The position numbers and the translations under genes are program-made. Shown here one piece after another: positions 51,891 through 60,723 of a stretch of 64,000 nt of DNA (the first letter of the stretch is position 1; the number at the start of each line of letters is the position of its first letter). Location of the stretch: positions 2,294,001 to 2,358,000 of the forward strand of contig NZ_CP076853.1 of the NCBI RefSeq assembly GCF_018987265.1, written 5' to 3'. The notes under the pieces are model-generated. The model ran no database searches and had not been told where the DNA came from. It was given only the letters and a program-made list of their open reading frames with translations. The DNA is from Rhizobium sp. WYJ-E13. GTDB lineage: Bacteria; Pseudomonadota; Alphaproteobacteria; Rhizobiales; Rhizobiaceae.

Positions 51891-52841
51891 TCAGACCCGC
51901 AGAAGCGTCTCGCGGATCAAACCGATCACCTTTTCCGACTCGATGCCGGTGGCAACGCTCTGGCTCGGCAGGCCATCCCAGTGACCCGGCGGGAAGTGGC
52001 GGCCATCCGGCTTGACGACCGTCTGGCCGTCGGCAATGCCGCCACAGACGACGCGCACTGCGCCCGTGATCGTCTTGAACAGTTCCGGTGCCACGACATA
52101 GACGCTGGCGCAGCTGTCATGCACCATCATGCCGTCTTCGACCGCATGCTTGTAGAAGTCGATATAGGACTGCGAAAGCGTGTTGAGCTGCTTGACTGCC
52201 TTGTCGCCCTTGGCCGCCATATCGCCCAAATAGCTGCGGCTCATCGTGGTGATCGCCGTGACATCGAGACCGATGACGACGACCTTCCACGGCGCGGTCA
52301 GCACGATATCAGCCGCTTCCGGATCGCCGTGAATATTGGCTTCGGCAACCGGCGAGACATTGCCGGGCAGATAGAAATTGCCGCCCATGATGACGACGTC
52401 CTTCACGAGGCTGGCAATCTCGGGATCTTCCTTCAGCGCCAAGGCCAGGTTCGTCATGCGGCCGACGGCGACCAGCCTCACCTCGCCCGGATTGGCGCGC
52501 ACGGTGTCGATGATGAAACGATGCGCCGGGCGCGGATCGAGCGGCAGGTCGATGACATCAGGCACCGGCATGTCGCCGAGGCCATTTTCGCCATGCACCA
52601 TGGTCGGCCAAGGACGCTCCTGTCGAGACGGATCGATGGTCACGCTCGCACCCCTGGCAACGGGGGCCGCGATATTCCATTCCCGCTTCAGGAACAGCGC
52701 ATTGCGCGTCGTCGTCTCGATCGAGGCATTGCCGAAGACTGTGGTGATGCCGATGAGATCGATCTCGGGATGGCGATGCAGGAAAAGCAGCGCCATTGCG
52801 TCATCGACGCCCGGATCCGTGTCATAAATGACCTTGTGCAT
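51891..52841 (-). CDS. Inosine-uridine-type nucleoside hydrolase
   Basis: 316 residues. The Ca-binding signature DTDPGVDDAMALLF opens the protein (two catalytic Asp), and the second metal segment VVIMGGNFYLPGN and the final HDSCASVYVV follow. The enzyme splits ribonucleosides to base and ribose in the cytosol. AGAGG precedes the ATG. It lies between the IS91 element and cobE and has no evident link to cobalamin. Confidence 0.87.
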   Translation of the reverse strand: MHKVIYDTDPGVDDAMALLFLHRHPEIDLIGITTVFGNASIETTTRNALFLKREWNIAAPVARGASVTIDPSRQERPWPTMVHGENGLGDMPVPDVIDLPLDPRPAHRFIIDTVRANPGEVRLVAVGRMTNLALALKEDPEIASLVKDVVIMGGNFYLPGNVSPVAEANIHGDPEAADIVLTAPWKVVVIGLDVTAITTMSRSYLGDMAAKGDKAVKQLNTLSQSYIDFYKHAVEDGMMVHDSCASVYVVAPELFKTITGAVRVVCGGIADGQTVVKPDGRHFPPGHWDGLPSQSVATGIESEKVIGLIRETLLRV

Positions 52842-52909
52842 GTATATCCTCTAGATGTGAATCGCTGGCCTGCCGGACGGCGCCGCGAGATGCCGCACCA
52901 TAACGCCCG

Positions 52910-53329
52910 TCAGGCTTTCTGCAACCCGATGCAGGCGACAGCCGCTGTCGCATGCCGAGATTTGATCTTGCCGAGCGTCAGTTCCGCATCCGCGCCAAGA
53001 GCCGCAAGGGCAGCGGATTCCGCCACGCCATGGCAGCCGACGCGGGCAAAGACGATCTCGGAGGGATTTTTAAGCCGCGGCGTCTCCGCCTCCAGCCGCG
53101 CCGCATCGAAGAACAGGGAGGGCACGGCAAAATGCGCCGCAACGGCAAGGATCGCCCGTTCTGCCCTTCGGCTGTCGATCGAAGCGACAGCGGCAAGCCC
53201 CGCCCCGCTGATGCCGGCCGCATCAAGCGCCTCGACAGCCAGCGCCATCACCTCGCCAACAGAAGCCCCGTGCTCGCAGCCAAGCCCGAGCACGTGCCGT
53301 CTTGCCTCACCGATGATGATCTCACTCAT
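52910..53329 (-). CDS. cobE: CobE/CbiG C-terminal-domain cobalamin protein
   Basis: 139 residues from the ATG at 53329. The CobE/CbiG-C fold is shown by VLGLGCEHGASVGEVMALAVEALDAAGI, AAVASIDSRRAERAILAVAAHF and AESAALAALG, with the partner end LTLGKIKSRHATAAVACI. CobE is needed for aerobic cobalamin synthesis, but its exact chemistry is unsettled. Here it is separated from cobA by the nucleoside hydrolase and the IS91 element. Confidence 0.85.
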   Translation of the reverse strand: MSEIIIGEARRHVLGLGCEHGASVGEVMALAVEALDAAGISGAGLAAVASIDSRRAERAILAVAAHFAVPSLFFDAARLEAETPRLKNPSEIVFARVGCHGVAESAALAALGADAELTLGKIKSRHATAAVACIGLQKA

Positions 53330-53457
53330 TCTCGTCAGCCGATTACGCCCCGCCGTGTCCCTGGAGCCATTGCAGCTTGGGACCGGAAATGCAACAAGGC
53401 CGCCCGAACGCCCCGCCCCGTGCACTCACCCTTGAATGCCCCTCCCGGAATAGCCTC

Positions 53458-54243
53458 GTGCCTGACATTGCCATCCATCTGCTTCTGCTGCTTTGTACGG
53501 CTGCCTTCTTTGCCGGTTTCGTCGATTCCATTGCCGGTGGTGGCGGCCTGATCACCGTTCCCGCCATGCTGATCGCAGGCATCCCGCCGCTGCAGACGCT
53601 CGGCACCAACAAGGTGCAGTCGCTCTTCGGCGCCGCCTCGGCAACCATCGCCTATGCCCGCAAGGGCCATGTGAAGCTTTCGGAACAATTGCCGATGGCG
53701 CTGATGGCCGTCATGGGCGGTTCGCTGGGTGCTGCCCTTGCCACCCTCGTTCCCGGCCAGGTGCTGCAGGCGGTCATGCCGGTGCTGCTGGTCGCGATCG
53801 CCATCTTCTTCGCCGTCAAGCCGAACCTCAACGATTCCGACACCCATCGCCGGATGACGCCCTTTCTCTTCGGCCTGACGCTGGTGCCTGTCATCGGCTT
53901 CTACGACGGCGTCTTCGGCCCCGGCACCGGCTCCTTCTTCATGCTCGCCTTCGTCACCCTCGCCGGTTTCGGCATGCTGAAGGCGACGGCCCATACCAAG
54001 CTTCTCAATCTCGGCTCGAATTTCGGCGCCCTCGTCGTCTTCGCAAGCTTCGGCGCCACCCTCTGGAAGATCGGCCTCCTGATGGGCGTCTGCCAGTTTC
54101 TCGGCGCGCAGCTCGGCTCCCGGCTCGCCATGCGCATCGGCGCAAAACTCATCAAGCCGCTGCTCGTCATCGTCTGCATCGCTTTCGCGATCAAACTTCT
54201 GGCCGACCCGACAAACCCGCTGCGTGTCTGGCTCGGAGTTTAG
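53458..54243 (+). CDS. TSUP/TauE-SafE-family permease
   Basis: 261 residues from the GTG at 53458, with seven to eight helices. The family repeat AAFFAGFVDSIAGGGGLITVPAML and PVIGFYDGVFGPGTGSFFMLAFV is evident. Members export sulfite, taurine-derived anions or metals. A start at 53377 is possible but would add a hydrophilic extension atypical of the family. Divergent from cobE, so shared regulation is possible; a cobalt role is speculation. Confidence 0.85.
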   Translation: MPDIAIHLLLLLCTAAFFAGFVDSIAGGGGLITVPAMLIAGIPPLQTLGTNKVQSLFGAASATIAYARKGHVKLSEQLPMALMAVMGGSLGAALATLVPGQVLQAVMPVLLVAIAIFFAVKPNLNDSDTHRRMTPFLFGLTLVPVIGFYDGVFGPGTGSFFMLAFVTLAGFGMLKATAHTKLLNLGSNFGALVVFASFGATLWKIGLLMGVCQFLGAQLGSRLAMRIGAKLIKPLLVIVCIAFAIKLLADPTNPLRVWLGV

Positions 54244-54887
54244 AACTTGATCTCATCAATCGCAGTTAGCGTCGTCTTGGCCGAAACACCCGGCGCATTG
54301 GCAAAGTGCCAGGCGACATATTGCTCGGCATAAGGGTCGGTCGAAGACATGCCATCGACGGGTAGGATAACGCTCATGCCCTTCAGCGCCGCATAGGCCG
54401 CCGTATTCAGCACCGCCCCTTCGGATGCCGTGCCGGTCACGATCACGGTCTTGATGTGCTTTTCAGTCAGGATCTTTTCGAGATCGGTGTTGATGAACTT
54501 GTTGGCGCCTCCTTGCACCACCGGATCGCCCTCTTTCGGCGCCAGAACGGTGGCGATATCGCCCTTCGTGGCGCCACCAGTGATGCTATAGATAACGGGC
54601 ACGCCGCTCTTGCGCGCTTCATTCAGAAGCTTTTCCACCTTCGGAAGCGAGGCGATGCAGCGCGGTTTGTTCTTCGTGTTGCATGGCCCCTTGGTCGGGT
54701 CCTGCGCGCCGTTGAAATCGAGGAGCAGAAGCGCCGTATCCGACGTATTCACACTGACCGGCTTCAGCGCCGGTGCCGGCGGCACCTTGATCGTATTCCA
54801 GTCATCGATAATAGTCGCCTGCGTCGCGGATGCGCTGAGAAGCACGATGGCGAATGCGGCTAAGGCTTTGTAAGACCGGGTTTTCAA
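54240..54887 (-). CDS. Exported isochorismatase-fold hydrolase lacking the Cys nucleophile
   Basis: 215 residues from a TTG start at 54887 with GGAGGAG 8 bp upstream; a signal peptide follows (LKTRSYKALAAFAIVLLS, cleavage near TQA). The fold shows the catalytic Asp in ALLLLDFNGAQD and Lys region in NKFINTDLEKIL, but where family hydrolases have T-x-x-C-V, this protein has SEGAVLNTA: the Cys is Ala. Periplasmic location and the missing Cys are unusual. Convergent with the TSUP gene (4-bp overlap of stops). Confidence 0.75.
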   Translation of the reverse strand: MKTRSYKALAAFAIVLLSASATQATIIDDWNTIKVPPAPALKPVSVNTSDTALLLLDFNGAQDPTKGPCNTKNKPRCIASLPKVEKLLNEARKSGVPVIYSITGGATKGDIATVLAPKEGDPVVQGGANKFINTDLEKILTEKHIKTVIVTGTASEGAVLNTAAYAALKGMSVILPVDGMSSTDPYAEQYVAWHFANAPGVSAKTTLTAIDEIKF

Positions 54888-55076
54888 GGCGGGTCTCCTC
54901 CGGAGCAAAAGGGTCGCGGCAAATCTCCGGGCTCGCCCCCTCACCTGTCAAATCACCAAGCCGCGACCTGAACTTGATCCGGCTTCCATTACCTCAGGCG
55001 TAATTGATAGGGTGCACCGCTTTCGCCGATGATCGCCCTGCCTGGAATTGACGGGCGATCAAAAGGAGATGACCCG

Positions 55077-55457
55077 ATGCCCAATGCCCCGACAAACGAC
55101 GCAAACACCAACGCCGAGCGCTACCTCGCCATCTGGAACGAAACCGACGCCGTTCGCCGCCGCGCTCTCATTGCCGAGAGCTGGGCGGATTCCGCAACCT
55201 ATATCGATCCGCTGATGCGCGGCGAAGGCCACGAGCAGATCAACTCACTGGTCGAGGCCGTGCAGAGCCGCTTCCCCGGCTTCCGCTTCGAGCTGATCGG
55301 CGCAGCCGACGGCTATGGCGATGTTCTTCGCTTCTCCTGGGGCCTCGGCCCTGAAAATGGCGAAGCGCTGATCAAGGGCACGGATTTTGCCGAACTCGAA
55401 GGCGGCAGGCTCAAATCCGTCCGCGGCTTCATCGACCAGCTGCCGGAAGCCGCCTGA
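55077..55457 (+). CDS. SnoaL-like (NTF2-fold) protein
   Basis: 126 residues from the ATG at 55077 (AAAAGGAG 8 bp upstream). The NTF2-fold start AERYLAIWNETDAVRRRALIAESWADSATYIDPLMRGEGHEQINSLVEAV and LRFSWGLGPENGEALIKGTDFAEL match the SnoaL-like/DUF4440 superfamily. Overlaps the XRE regulator by 1 bp (TGATG), so translation is coupled. Function unknown, maybe a ligand-binding partner or enzyme controlled by that regulator. Confidence 0.75.
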   Translation: MPNAPTNDANTNAERYLAIWNETDAVRRRALIAESWADSATYIDPLMRGEGHEQINSLVEAVQSRFPGFRFELIGAADGYGDVLRFSWGLGPENGEALIKGTDFAELEGGRLKSVRGFIDQLPEAA

Positions 55458-56251
55458 TGACGCCGACCGCCCGCTCTCTCGGAGATCACCTGCGCGAATG
55501 GCGCCAACGCCGCCGCATGAGCCAGCTGGATCTGGCGCTCGAAGCCGATATTTCCCAACGGCACTTGAGCTTCATCGAGAGCGGGCGCTCGACCCCGAGC
55601 CGCGAGATGCTGCTGCATCTGGCCGAACGGCTCGGCGTGCCCTTGCGAGACCGGAACCCGCTGCTGCTGGCGGCGGGTTTCGCCCCGGTCTTTGCCGAAC
55701 GCAAGCTGGATGACCCCGCCCTTGAACCGGCGCGGCGCGCGATCGACATGGTGCTGATAGGCCATGAGCCCTTCCCCGCCATCGCCATCGACCGCCACTG
55801 GAGGCTGGTTGCGGCCAATGCCGCCATCGCACCGCTGCTGCAGGCCGTTGCCGATCCATCCTTGCTGGAACCGCCGATCAACGTGCTGCGCCTCAGCCTG
55901 CATCCGCAGGGCCTTGCGCCTGTCATCGCCAATCTTGCCGAATGGCGCGCCCACCTTCTCGACCGCCTGCGCCAGCAGATATCGGTCTCCGGCGATCCCG
56001 TCTTGGAAAAGCTTCTGAAGGAACTGCTCTCCTATCCCGCACCCGAAACTGCCGGCGAGAGCCATGCCGACCTTGCCGGAATCGCCGTTCCGCTGAAGCT
56101 TGCGACGAAAGCAGGTCTGCTCTCCTTCATCTCGACAACGACCGTCTTCGGCACGCCTGTCGATATCACCCTTTCGGAACTGGCGATCGAAACGCTCTTC
56201 CCGGCCGATGAGGAAACGGCCGCGATCCTGCGCGGCCACCTCGCAAACTGA
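55457..56251 (+). CDS. XRE-family regulator with MmyB-type ligand domain
   Basis: 264 residues. N-terminal helix-turn-helix LREWRQRRRMSQLDLALEADISQRHLSFIESGRSTPSREMLLHLAERLGVPLR, then an MmyB-like PAS-fold domain (IDRHWRLVAANAAIAPLL). Such regulators commonly control an adjacent short-chain enzyme or fold protein. Start codon overlaps the SnoaL-like stop codon. Convergent with cobO (3 bp). Confidence 0.85.
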   Translation: MTPTARSLGDHLREWRQRRRMSQLDLALEADISQRHLSFIESGRSTPSREMLLHLAERLGVPLRDRNPLLLAAGFAPVFAERKLDDPALEPARRAIDMVLIGHEPFPAIAIDRHWRLVAANAAIAPLLQAVADPSLLEPPINVLRLSLHPQGLAPVIANLAEWRAHLLDRLRQQISVSGDPVLEKLLKELLSYPAPETAGESHADLAGIAVPLKLATKAGLLSFISTTTVFGTPVDITLSELAIETLFPADEETAAILRGHLAN

Positions 56252-56254
56252 GGA

Positions 56255-56887
56255 TCAGAATTCCACGCCCGGCTGCCCCTTGATGCCGGAGCGGAAAGGA
56301 TGCTTGATCAGCTCCATCTCGGTCACGAGATCGGCAATCTCGATCAGTTCGTCCTTGGCGTTGCGGCCCGTCAGCACGACATGCGTCATATAGGGCTTCT
56401 CGTTCCCCAGGAATTCCACCACCTCGTTGATATCGAGATAGTCGTAGCGCAGTGCGATATTGATCTCGTCGAGCAGCACCATGGAATTGCGCTCGTCGCG
56501 GATCAGTTCCTTGGCCTTTTCCCATGCCGCACCGGCTGCCGCCACGTCGCGCGCCCGGTCCTGCGTTTCCCAGGTAAAGCCCTCACCCATCGTATGGAAC
56601 TGGCAGACATCGGAGAAATGCTTCTCGATCAGGTCGCGCTCGCCCGTCCACATCGCGCCCTTGATGAACTGCACGACGGCAGACGGCTTGCCATGGGCGA
56701 TATGACGGAAGATCATGCCGAAGGCGGCGGACGACTTGCCCTTGCCCTTGCCGGTGTGGACGATGATCAGGCCCTTCTCGTCCGTCTTGCTGGCCATGAT
56801 CTTGTCACGGGCAGCCTTCTTCTTCGCCATCTTCTCGGCGTGACGGGCATCGTCCTTTTCGGCTGGTACGACTGGCTCTTCGCTCAT
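56255..56887 (-). CDS. cobO: Cob(I)yrinic acid a,c-diamide adenosyltransferase CobO
   Basis: 210 residues. The P-loop is IVHTGKGKGKSSAAFGMIFR; SMVLLDEINIALRYDYLDI and YMTHVVLTGRNAKDELIEIADLVTEM are typical CobO/BtuR segments. It adenosylates the corrin cobalt using ATP. A lysine-rich N-terminus (AEKMAKKKAARDKIM) precedes the fold. Overlaps cobN by 4 bp, last gene of cobPWNO. Confidence 0.93.
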   Translation of the reverse strand: MSEEPVVPAEKDDARHAEKMAKKKAARDKIMASKTDEKGLIIVHTGKGKGKSSAAFGMIFRHIAHGKPSAVVQFIKGAMWTGERDLIEKHFSDVCQFHTMGEGFTWETQDRARDVAAAGAAWEKAKELIRDERNSMVLLDEINIALRYDYLDINEVVEFLGNEKPYMTHVVLTGRNAKDELIEIADLVTEMELIKHPFRSGIKGQPGVEF

Positions 56888-59800
56888 GACTGGCTGCCTG
56901 CTCTTTTCCTGGTTTCGTTGACTTCACTGAGGTCGAATTGGGCGGAGTTGCTGCGTGGCGTCCAGAGCTTGCGCTCGATCGCCTCCATCAGCCGCTCTTT
57001 CATCTCGGAAAGGGCAGCCGGATTCTTCTCGGCCATGAAATCGCGCACCGTGGGATCGGCGACGAAGGCCTGATAGACGGCCTCGAAATGATGGTTGCCG
57101 ACCGCTCCCGTCGTCGCCGCAAAGGCAAAGAGATAATCGACCGTCGCTGATATCTCGAAGGCGCCCTTGTAGCCGTGGCGCATGACGCCCTCGATCCATT
57201 TCGGATTGACGACACGCCCGCGCACCACCCGCCCGATCTCTTCTTCCAGAGAACGGATCACCGGCTTTTCCGGCCGCGAATGATCGTTGTGATAGATCGC
57301 CGGCCGCGCGCCGCCGAGCGCTTCGGCCGCCGCCGCCATGCCGCCTTCGAACTGGTAATAATCGTCGCTGTCGAGCAGGTCATGCTCGCGATTGTCCTGG
57401 TTCTGTACCACGGCCTGAATGGACCGCAGCCGCTCCTCGAACACCCCGCGCTCGGCTCGCCCCTCCTCGCCCGCGCCATAGGCATAGCTGCCCCAGACGA
57501 GATAGGCTTCCGCAAGATCCGCTCGCCGCTCCCAACCCTTCTCATCGATCAGCGCCTGCAGGCCCGCGCCATAGGCGCCGGGCTTGGAACCGAAGATGCG
57601 ATAACCCGCCCGCTTCGCCGCCGCTTTCTCATCGAGCCCGGCCGCTGTCAGCCGCGCCGCCTCACCGCGCATGCGCCCGGCTATCGGATTATCCGCCGCA
57701 TCCTCGTCGAGTGCGCCGACAGCCCGGATCGCCTTGTCGAACAGCGCGATCTGCTCCGGGAACGCATCTCGGAAAAAGCCTGAAATCCGCAGCGTCACAT
57801 CCACCCGCGGCCGCCGCAGCATGGCCGGCGGAATGATCTCGTAGCCGGTGACGCGGCGCGAGGCCATGTCCCAGACCGGTTTGACGCCGATCAGCGCCAG
57901 CGCCTGGGCGATATCGTCGCCCCCGGTGCGCATATTGGACGTGCCCCAAGCCGTCAGCCCGAAGGAGACTGGCCATTCGCCGTGATCCTGCACATAGCGG
58001 CGGATCAGCAATTCCGCGGATTTCTTGCCGAGTTCATAGGCCGCTGGCGTCGGCACCGCACGACTGTCCACCGAATAGAAGTTCCGCCCCGTCGGCAGGA
58101 CGTCAGGCCGCCCGCGTGTCGGCGCACCGGATGGACCGGGCGGGACGAAACGGCCATCGAGGCCGCGCAGCAGACTGGCGATTTCCGCCGGGCCGCAGGC
58201 GAGGATGGAGGGTTTGAGGCGAGCCTCGATTTCGTCGAGGACGACTCTGGTTTGGGACCAGGGGGGTGGGCAAGAGATTTCACCGGAGACGAGCTTGGCA
58301 GCGAGAAGTTCGACGCGCTCTACCGTGTCGCCATTGCTGCGCCAGGGAGTGTCGAGGAGGTCGGCGAGGATTGCTGGACGTAGGCCGGTCCAGAGGGCGG
58401 CCATGTCGCAATCGAGGGGGTCGACAGCGCCCAACCCAGCATCCCCCGCAATCGCCCGCTGCAGACTCGCGTCCCCACCCTCACCCAGTCCGCGCGGCAC
58501 GCGAGCCAGCGCCACGGTGAGATCCGTCAGCAACCGCCCTTCCGGCGAAACACCGAACACATGCAGCCCATCCCGGATCTGCATCTCTTTGAGGTCACAG
58601 AGATAGGCATCGAGCTTCTTCAACGCCTCGCCTTCGCTCTCGCCCTTAGCGATCCCCGCATCCCGATCCAGCCCGATATCGGCAACAAGCTCCAGGATCT
58701 GCCGCGACAGCAATCGGATTCGCCTGGGATCACCACCCGACGCCTCGTAATATTCGTCGACCAGCGCCTCCAGATCCTTCAGCGGCCCATAGCTTTCGGC
58801 CCGCGTCAGCGGCGGCGTCAGGTGGTCGATGATGACGGCGCCGGTGCGGCGCTTCGCCTGCGTGCCCTCGCCGGGATCGTTGACGATGAACGGATAAAGA
58901 TGCGGCAGCGGCCCGAGGATCGCTTCCGGATAGCAGGTCTCCGACAGCGCCAGCGCCTTGCCCGGCAGCCATTCCAGATTGCCATGCTTGCCCATGTGAA
59001 CAACGGCGTCAGCACCGAATTCTTCGCGCAGGAAAGCGTAGAAGGCGAAATAGCCGTGCGGCGGCACGAGATCGGGCGAGTGATAGCTTTCCTTCGGATC
59101 GATATGATAGCCGCGCGCCGGCTGGATGCCGATCAGCAACCCGCCGAACCGGGCAAATGGCAGCGCGAAGCCGCCATCGCGCATATAGGGATCGGTCTCG
59201 GGACCGCCCCAGCGGGCCATCACCTCATCCTGAATCTGATTGGGAAGAGACGAGAAGAAGTTCTTGTATCGACTCAAGGAAAGCCTCTCGCGCACCACCT
59301 TGCCGTCGAAACCGGAATTGGTCGGCCCCGCCATCAGATGCCGCATCAGCGCATCACCATCAGCGGGAATATCGGCGACAGGATAGCCGACCGCCTCCAT
59401 CGCCCGCATCACCTCGATGGTGCCCGCTGGCGTATCGAGACCGACGCCATTGCCGAGCCGCCCATCGCGGTTCGGATAATTCGCCATGACGAGCGCGACC
59501 CGCCGCTCCGCCGCATTCCTCTGCCGCAACCGCGCCCAGTTGGCGGCAAGGGCGGCCACATATGTCATGCGCCCGGCATCAGGCTCGCTGGAGACGATAT
59601 TGGCCTCGACCGCGGCATCATAGCGGGCGGCTGCCTTGAAGGAGACGGCACGCGACAGCACGCGGCCATCCACCTCCGGCAGCGCAACATTCATGCCGAG
59701 ATCACGGGCCGAGAGCCCTTGCGACGAGGCAGCCCAGGCTTCCCGCGACGAGGCGGAAAAGATTGCCTGCAGCACGATGGCGTCGTTCGCCTCCAGTACC

Positions 59801-60714
59801 GTCGGCTCGCGATCGGCGCCGGGGGCGGAGACGGCAAAGCCCGTCGTGTTGATGACGACTTCGGGCTTCAGGTCGGCGAAGATGCTTTCGAGTATGCCTT
59901 TCGAGACCGGGTCCTTGAGGCTGTAGGCGAAGACCGGCAGCGGACGCAGGCCTTGCGCCTGCAGAGCCTCGATCAAGGGTTCGACGGGGCGGGTTTCGCC
60001 GCTCTGCACGAGGGCGCGGTAGAAGGCGATGGCGACGGTAGGTCGGTCCGTGGGTTTGCATCCCACCTCTTCCGTCGAATGAGTGGTACCCTCTTCTTCG
60101 TCCGAGAGCGTGGTACCTGCAGAAACGCTAGTAACTAACCCCTTCCACTCCTCGACCCCAACCAGCCCCCGCCCCGGCCACCAGATCCCCGCCTTCATCA
60201 ACGGCGCAGCCGGCGCCGGCTTCTCCGCTCCAGACAGCATCGCCGCCGCATAGGCAAGAAAGCCCCGCGCGTTAGCGTCTCCACCCTCGATCAGATAGCC
60301 CCATAGCGCATTGAGATCTTCAAGCGCCACATTCGAAAACGGCGTCAGCCCGGCATCCGGCTTGGAATCCCCCGGCAACACCGCAATCATCGCACCACTG
60401 CGCGCTGCCACCGCATGCAACGCCTCCAGCGCATAGTGGAAATAGCTCGCCCCACCCAGCGCCCGCACGATGATCAGCTTCGCATGCCGCGCCGTGCGTT
60501 CAACGTAAGTATCGACCGACATCGGATGCTTCAGGCTCATCAGGCTCGCAAGCCGCAGCGAATGCCCGGCCGCCCCGCCGGCATGCGCCGCGGCAATTGC
60601 CGCAAGCTCGGTGTCGGCAGCCGACAGGAACAGGATATCGCCCGGCGACTGGCCGAGGTCGATTGCCTCGTCCCCGTCGCTGATCGTTCCCTGCTGGGCC
60701 AGAAGCAGATGCAT
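56884..60714 (-). CDS. cobN: Cobaltochelatase subunit CobN
   Basis: 1276 residues, the usual length. Recognisable blocks: LMANYPNRDGRLGNGVGLDTPAGTIEVMRAM, HMGKHGNLEWLPGKALALSETCYPEAILGPLPHLYPFIVNDPGEGTQAKRR and MRTGGDDIAQALALIGVKPVWD, the large chelatase domain that works with CobS and CobT. It inserts cobalt into hydrogenobyrinic acid a,c-diamide. Residues about 190-220 are a Thr/Ser/Glu-rich insert (TLSDEEEGTTHSTEEVG). 4-bp overlap with cobO. Confidence 0.95.
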   Translation of the reverse strand: MHLLLAQQGTISDGDEAIDLGQSPGDILFLSAADTELAAIAAAHAGGAAGHSLRLASLMSLKHPMSVDTYVERTARHAKLIIVRALGGASYFHYALEALHAVAARSGAMIAVLPGDSKPDAGLTPFSNVALEDLNALWGYLIEGGDANARGFLAYAAAMLSGAEKPAPAAPLMKAGIWWPGRGLVGVEEWKGLVTSVSAGTTLSDEEEGTTHSTEEVGCKPTDRPTVAIAFYRALVQSGETRPVEPLIEALQAQGLRPLPVFAYSLKDPVSKGILESIFADLKPEVVINTTGFAVSAPGADREPTVLEANDAIVLQAIFSASSREAWAASSQGLSARDLGMNVALPEVDGRVLSRAVSFKAAARYDAAVEANIVSSEPDAGRMTYVAALAANWARLRQRNAAERRVALVMANYPNRDGRLGNGVGLDTPAGTIEVMRAMEAVGYPVADIPADGDALMRHLMAGPTNSGFDGKVVRERLSLSRYKNFFSSLPNQIQDEVMARWGGPETDPYMRDGGFALPFARFGGLLIGIQPARGYHIDPKESYHSPDLVPPHGYFAFYAFLREEFGADAVVHMGKHGNLEWLPGKALALSETCYPEAILGPLPHLYPFIVNDPGEGTQAKRRTGAVIIDHLTPPLTRAESYGPLKDLEALVDEYYEASGGDPRRIRLLSRQILELVADIGLDRDAGIAKGESEGEALKKLDAYLCDLKEMQIRDGLHVFGVSPEGRLLTDLTVALARVPRGLGEGGDASLQRAIAGDAGLGAVDPLDCDMAALWTGLRPAILADLLDTPWRSNGDTVERVELLAAKLVSGEISCPPPWSQTRVVLDEIEARLKPSILACGPAEIASLLRGLDGRFVPPGPSGAPTRGRPDVLPTGRNFYSVDSRAVPTPAAYELGKKSAELLIRRYVQDHGEWPVSFGLTAWGTSNMRTGGDDIAQALALIGVKPVWDMASRRVTGYEIIPPAMLRRPRVDVTLRISGFFRDAFPEQIALFDKAIRAVGALDEDAADNPIAGRMRGEAARLTAAGLDEKAAAKRAGYRIFGSKPGAYGAGLQALIDEKGWERRADLAEAYLVWGSYAYGAGEEGRAERGVFEERLRSIQAVVQNQDNREHDLLDSDDYYQFEGGMAAAAEALGGARPAIYHNDHSRPEKPVIRSLEEEIGRVVRGRVVNPKWIEGVMRHGYKGAFEISATVDYLFAFAATTGAVGNHHFEAVYQAFVADPTVRDFMAEKNPAALSEMKERLMEAIERKLWTPRSNSAQFDLSEVNETRKRAGSQS

Positions 60715-60723
60715 TTTATATCC

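Noticed and set aside
54247..54259. TTGAT-CTC-ATCAA as an FNR site
   Set aside because: The spacer is 3 bp instead of 4, and it lies inside the coding end of the isochorismatase-fold gene.
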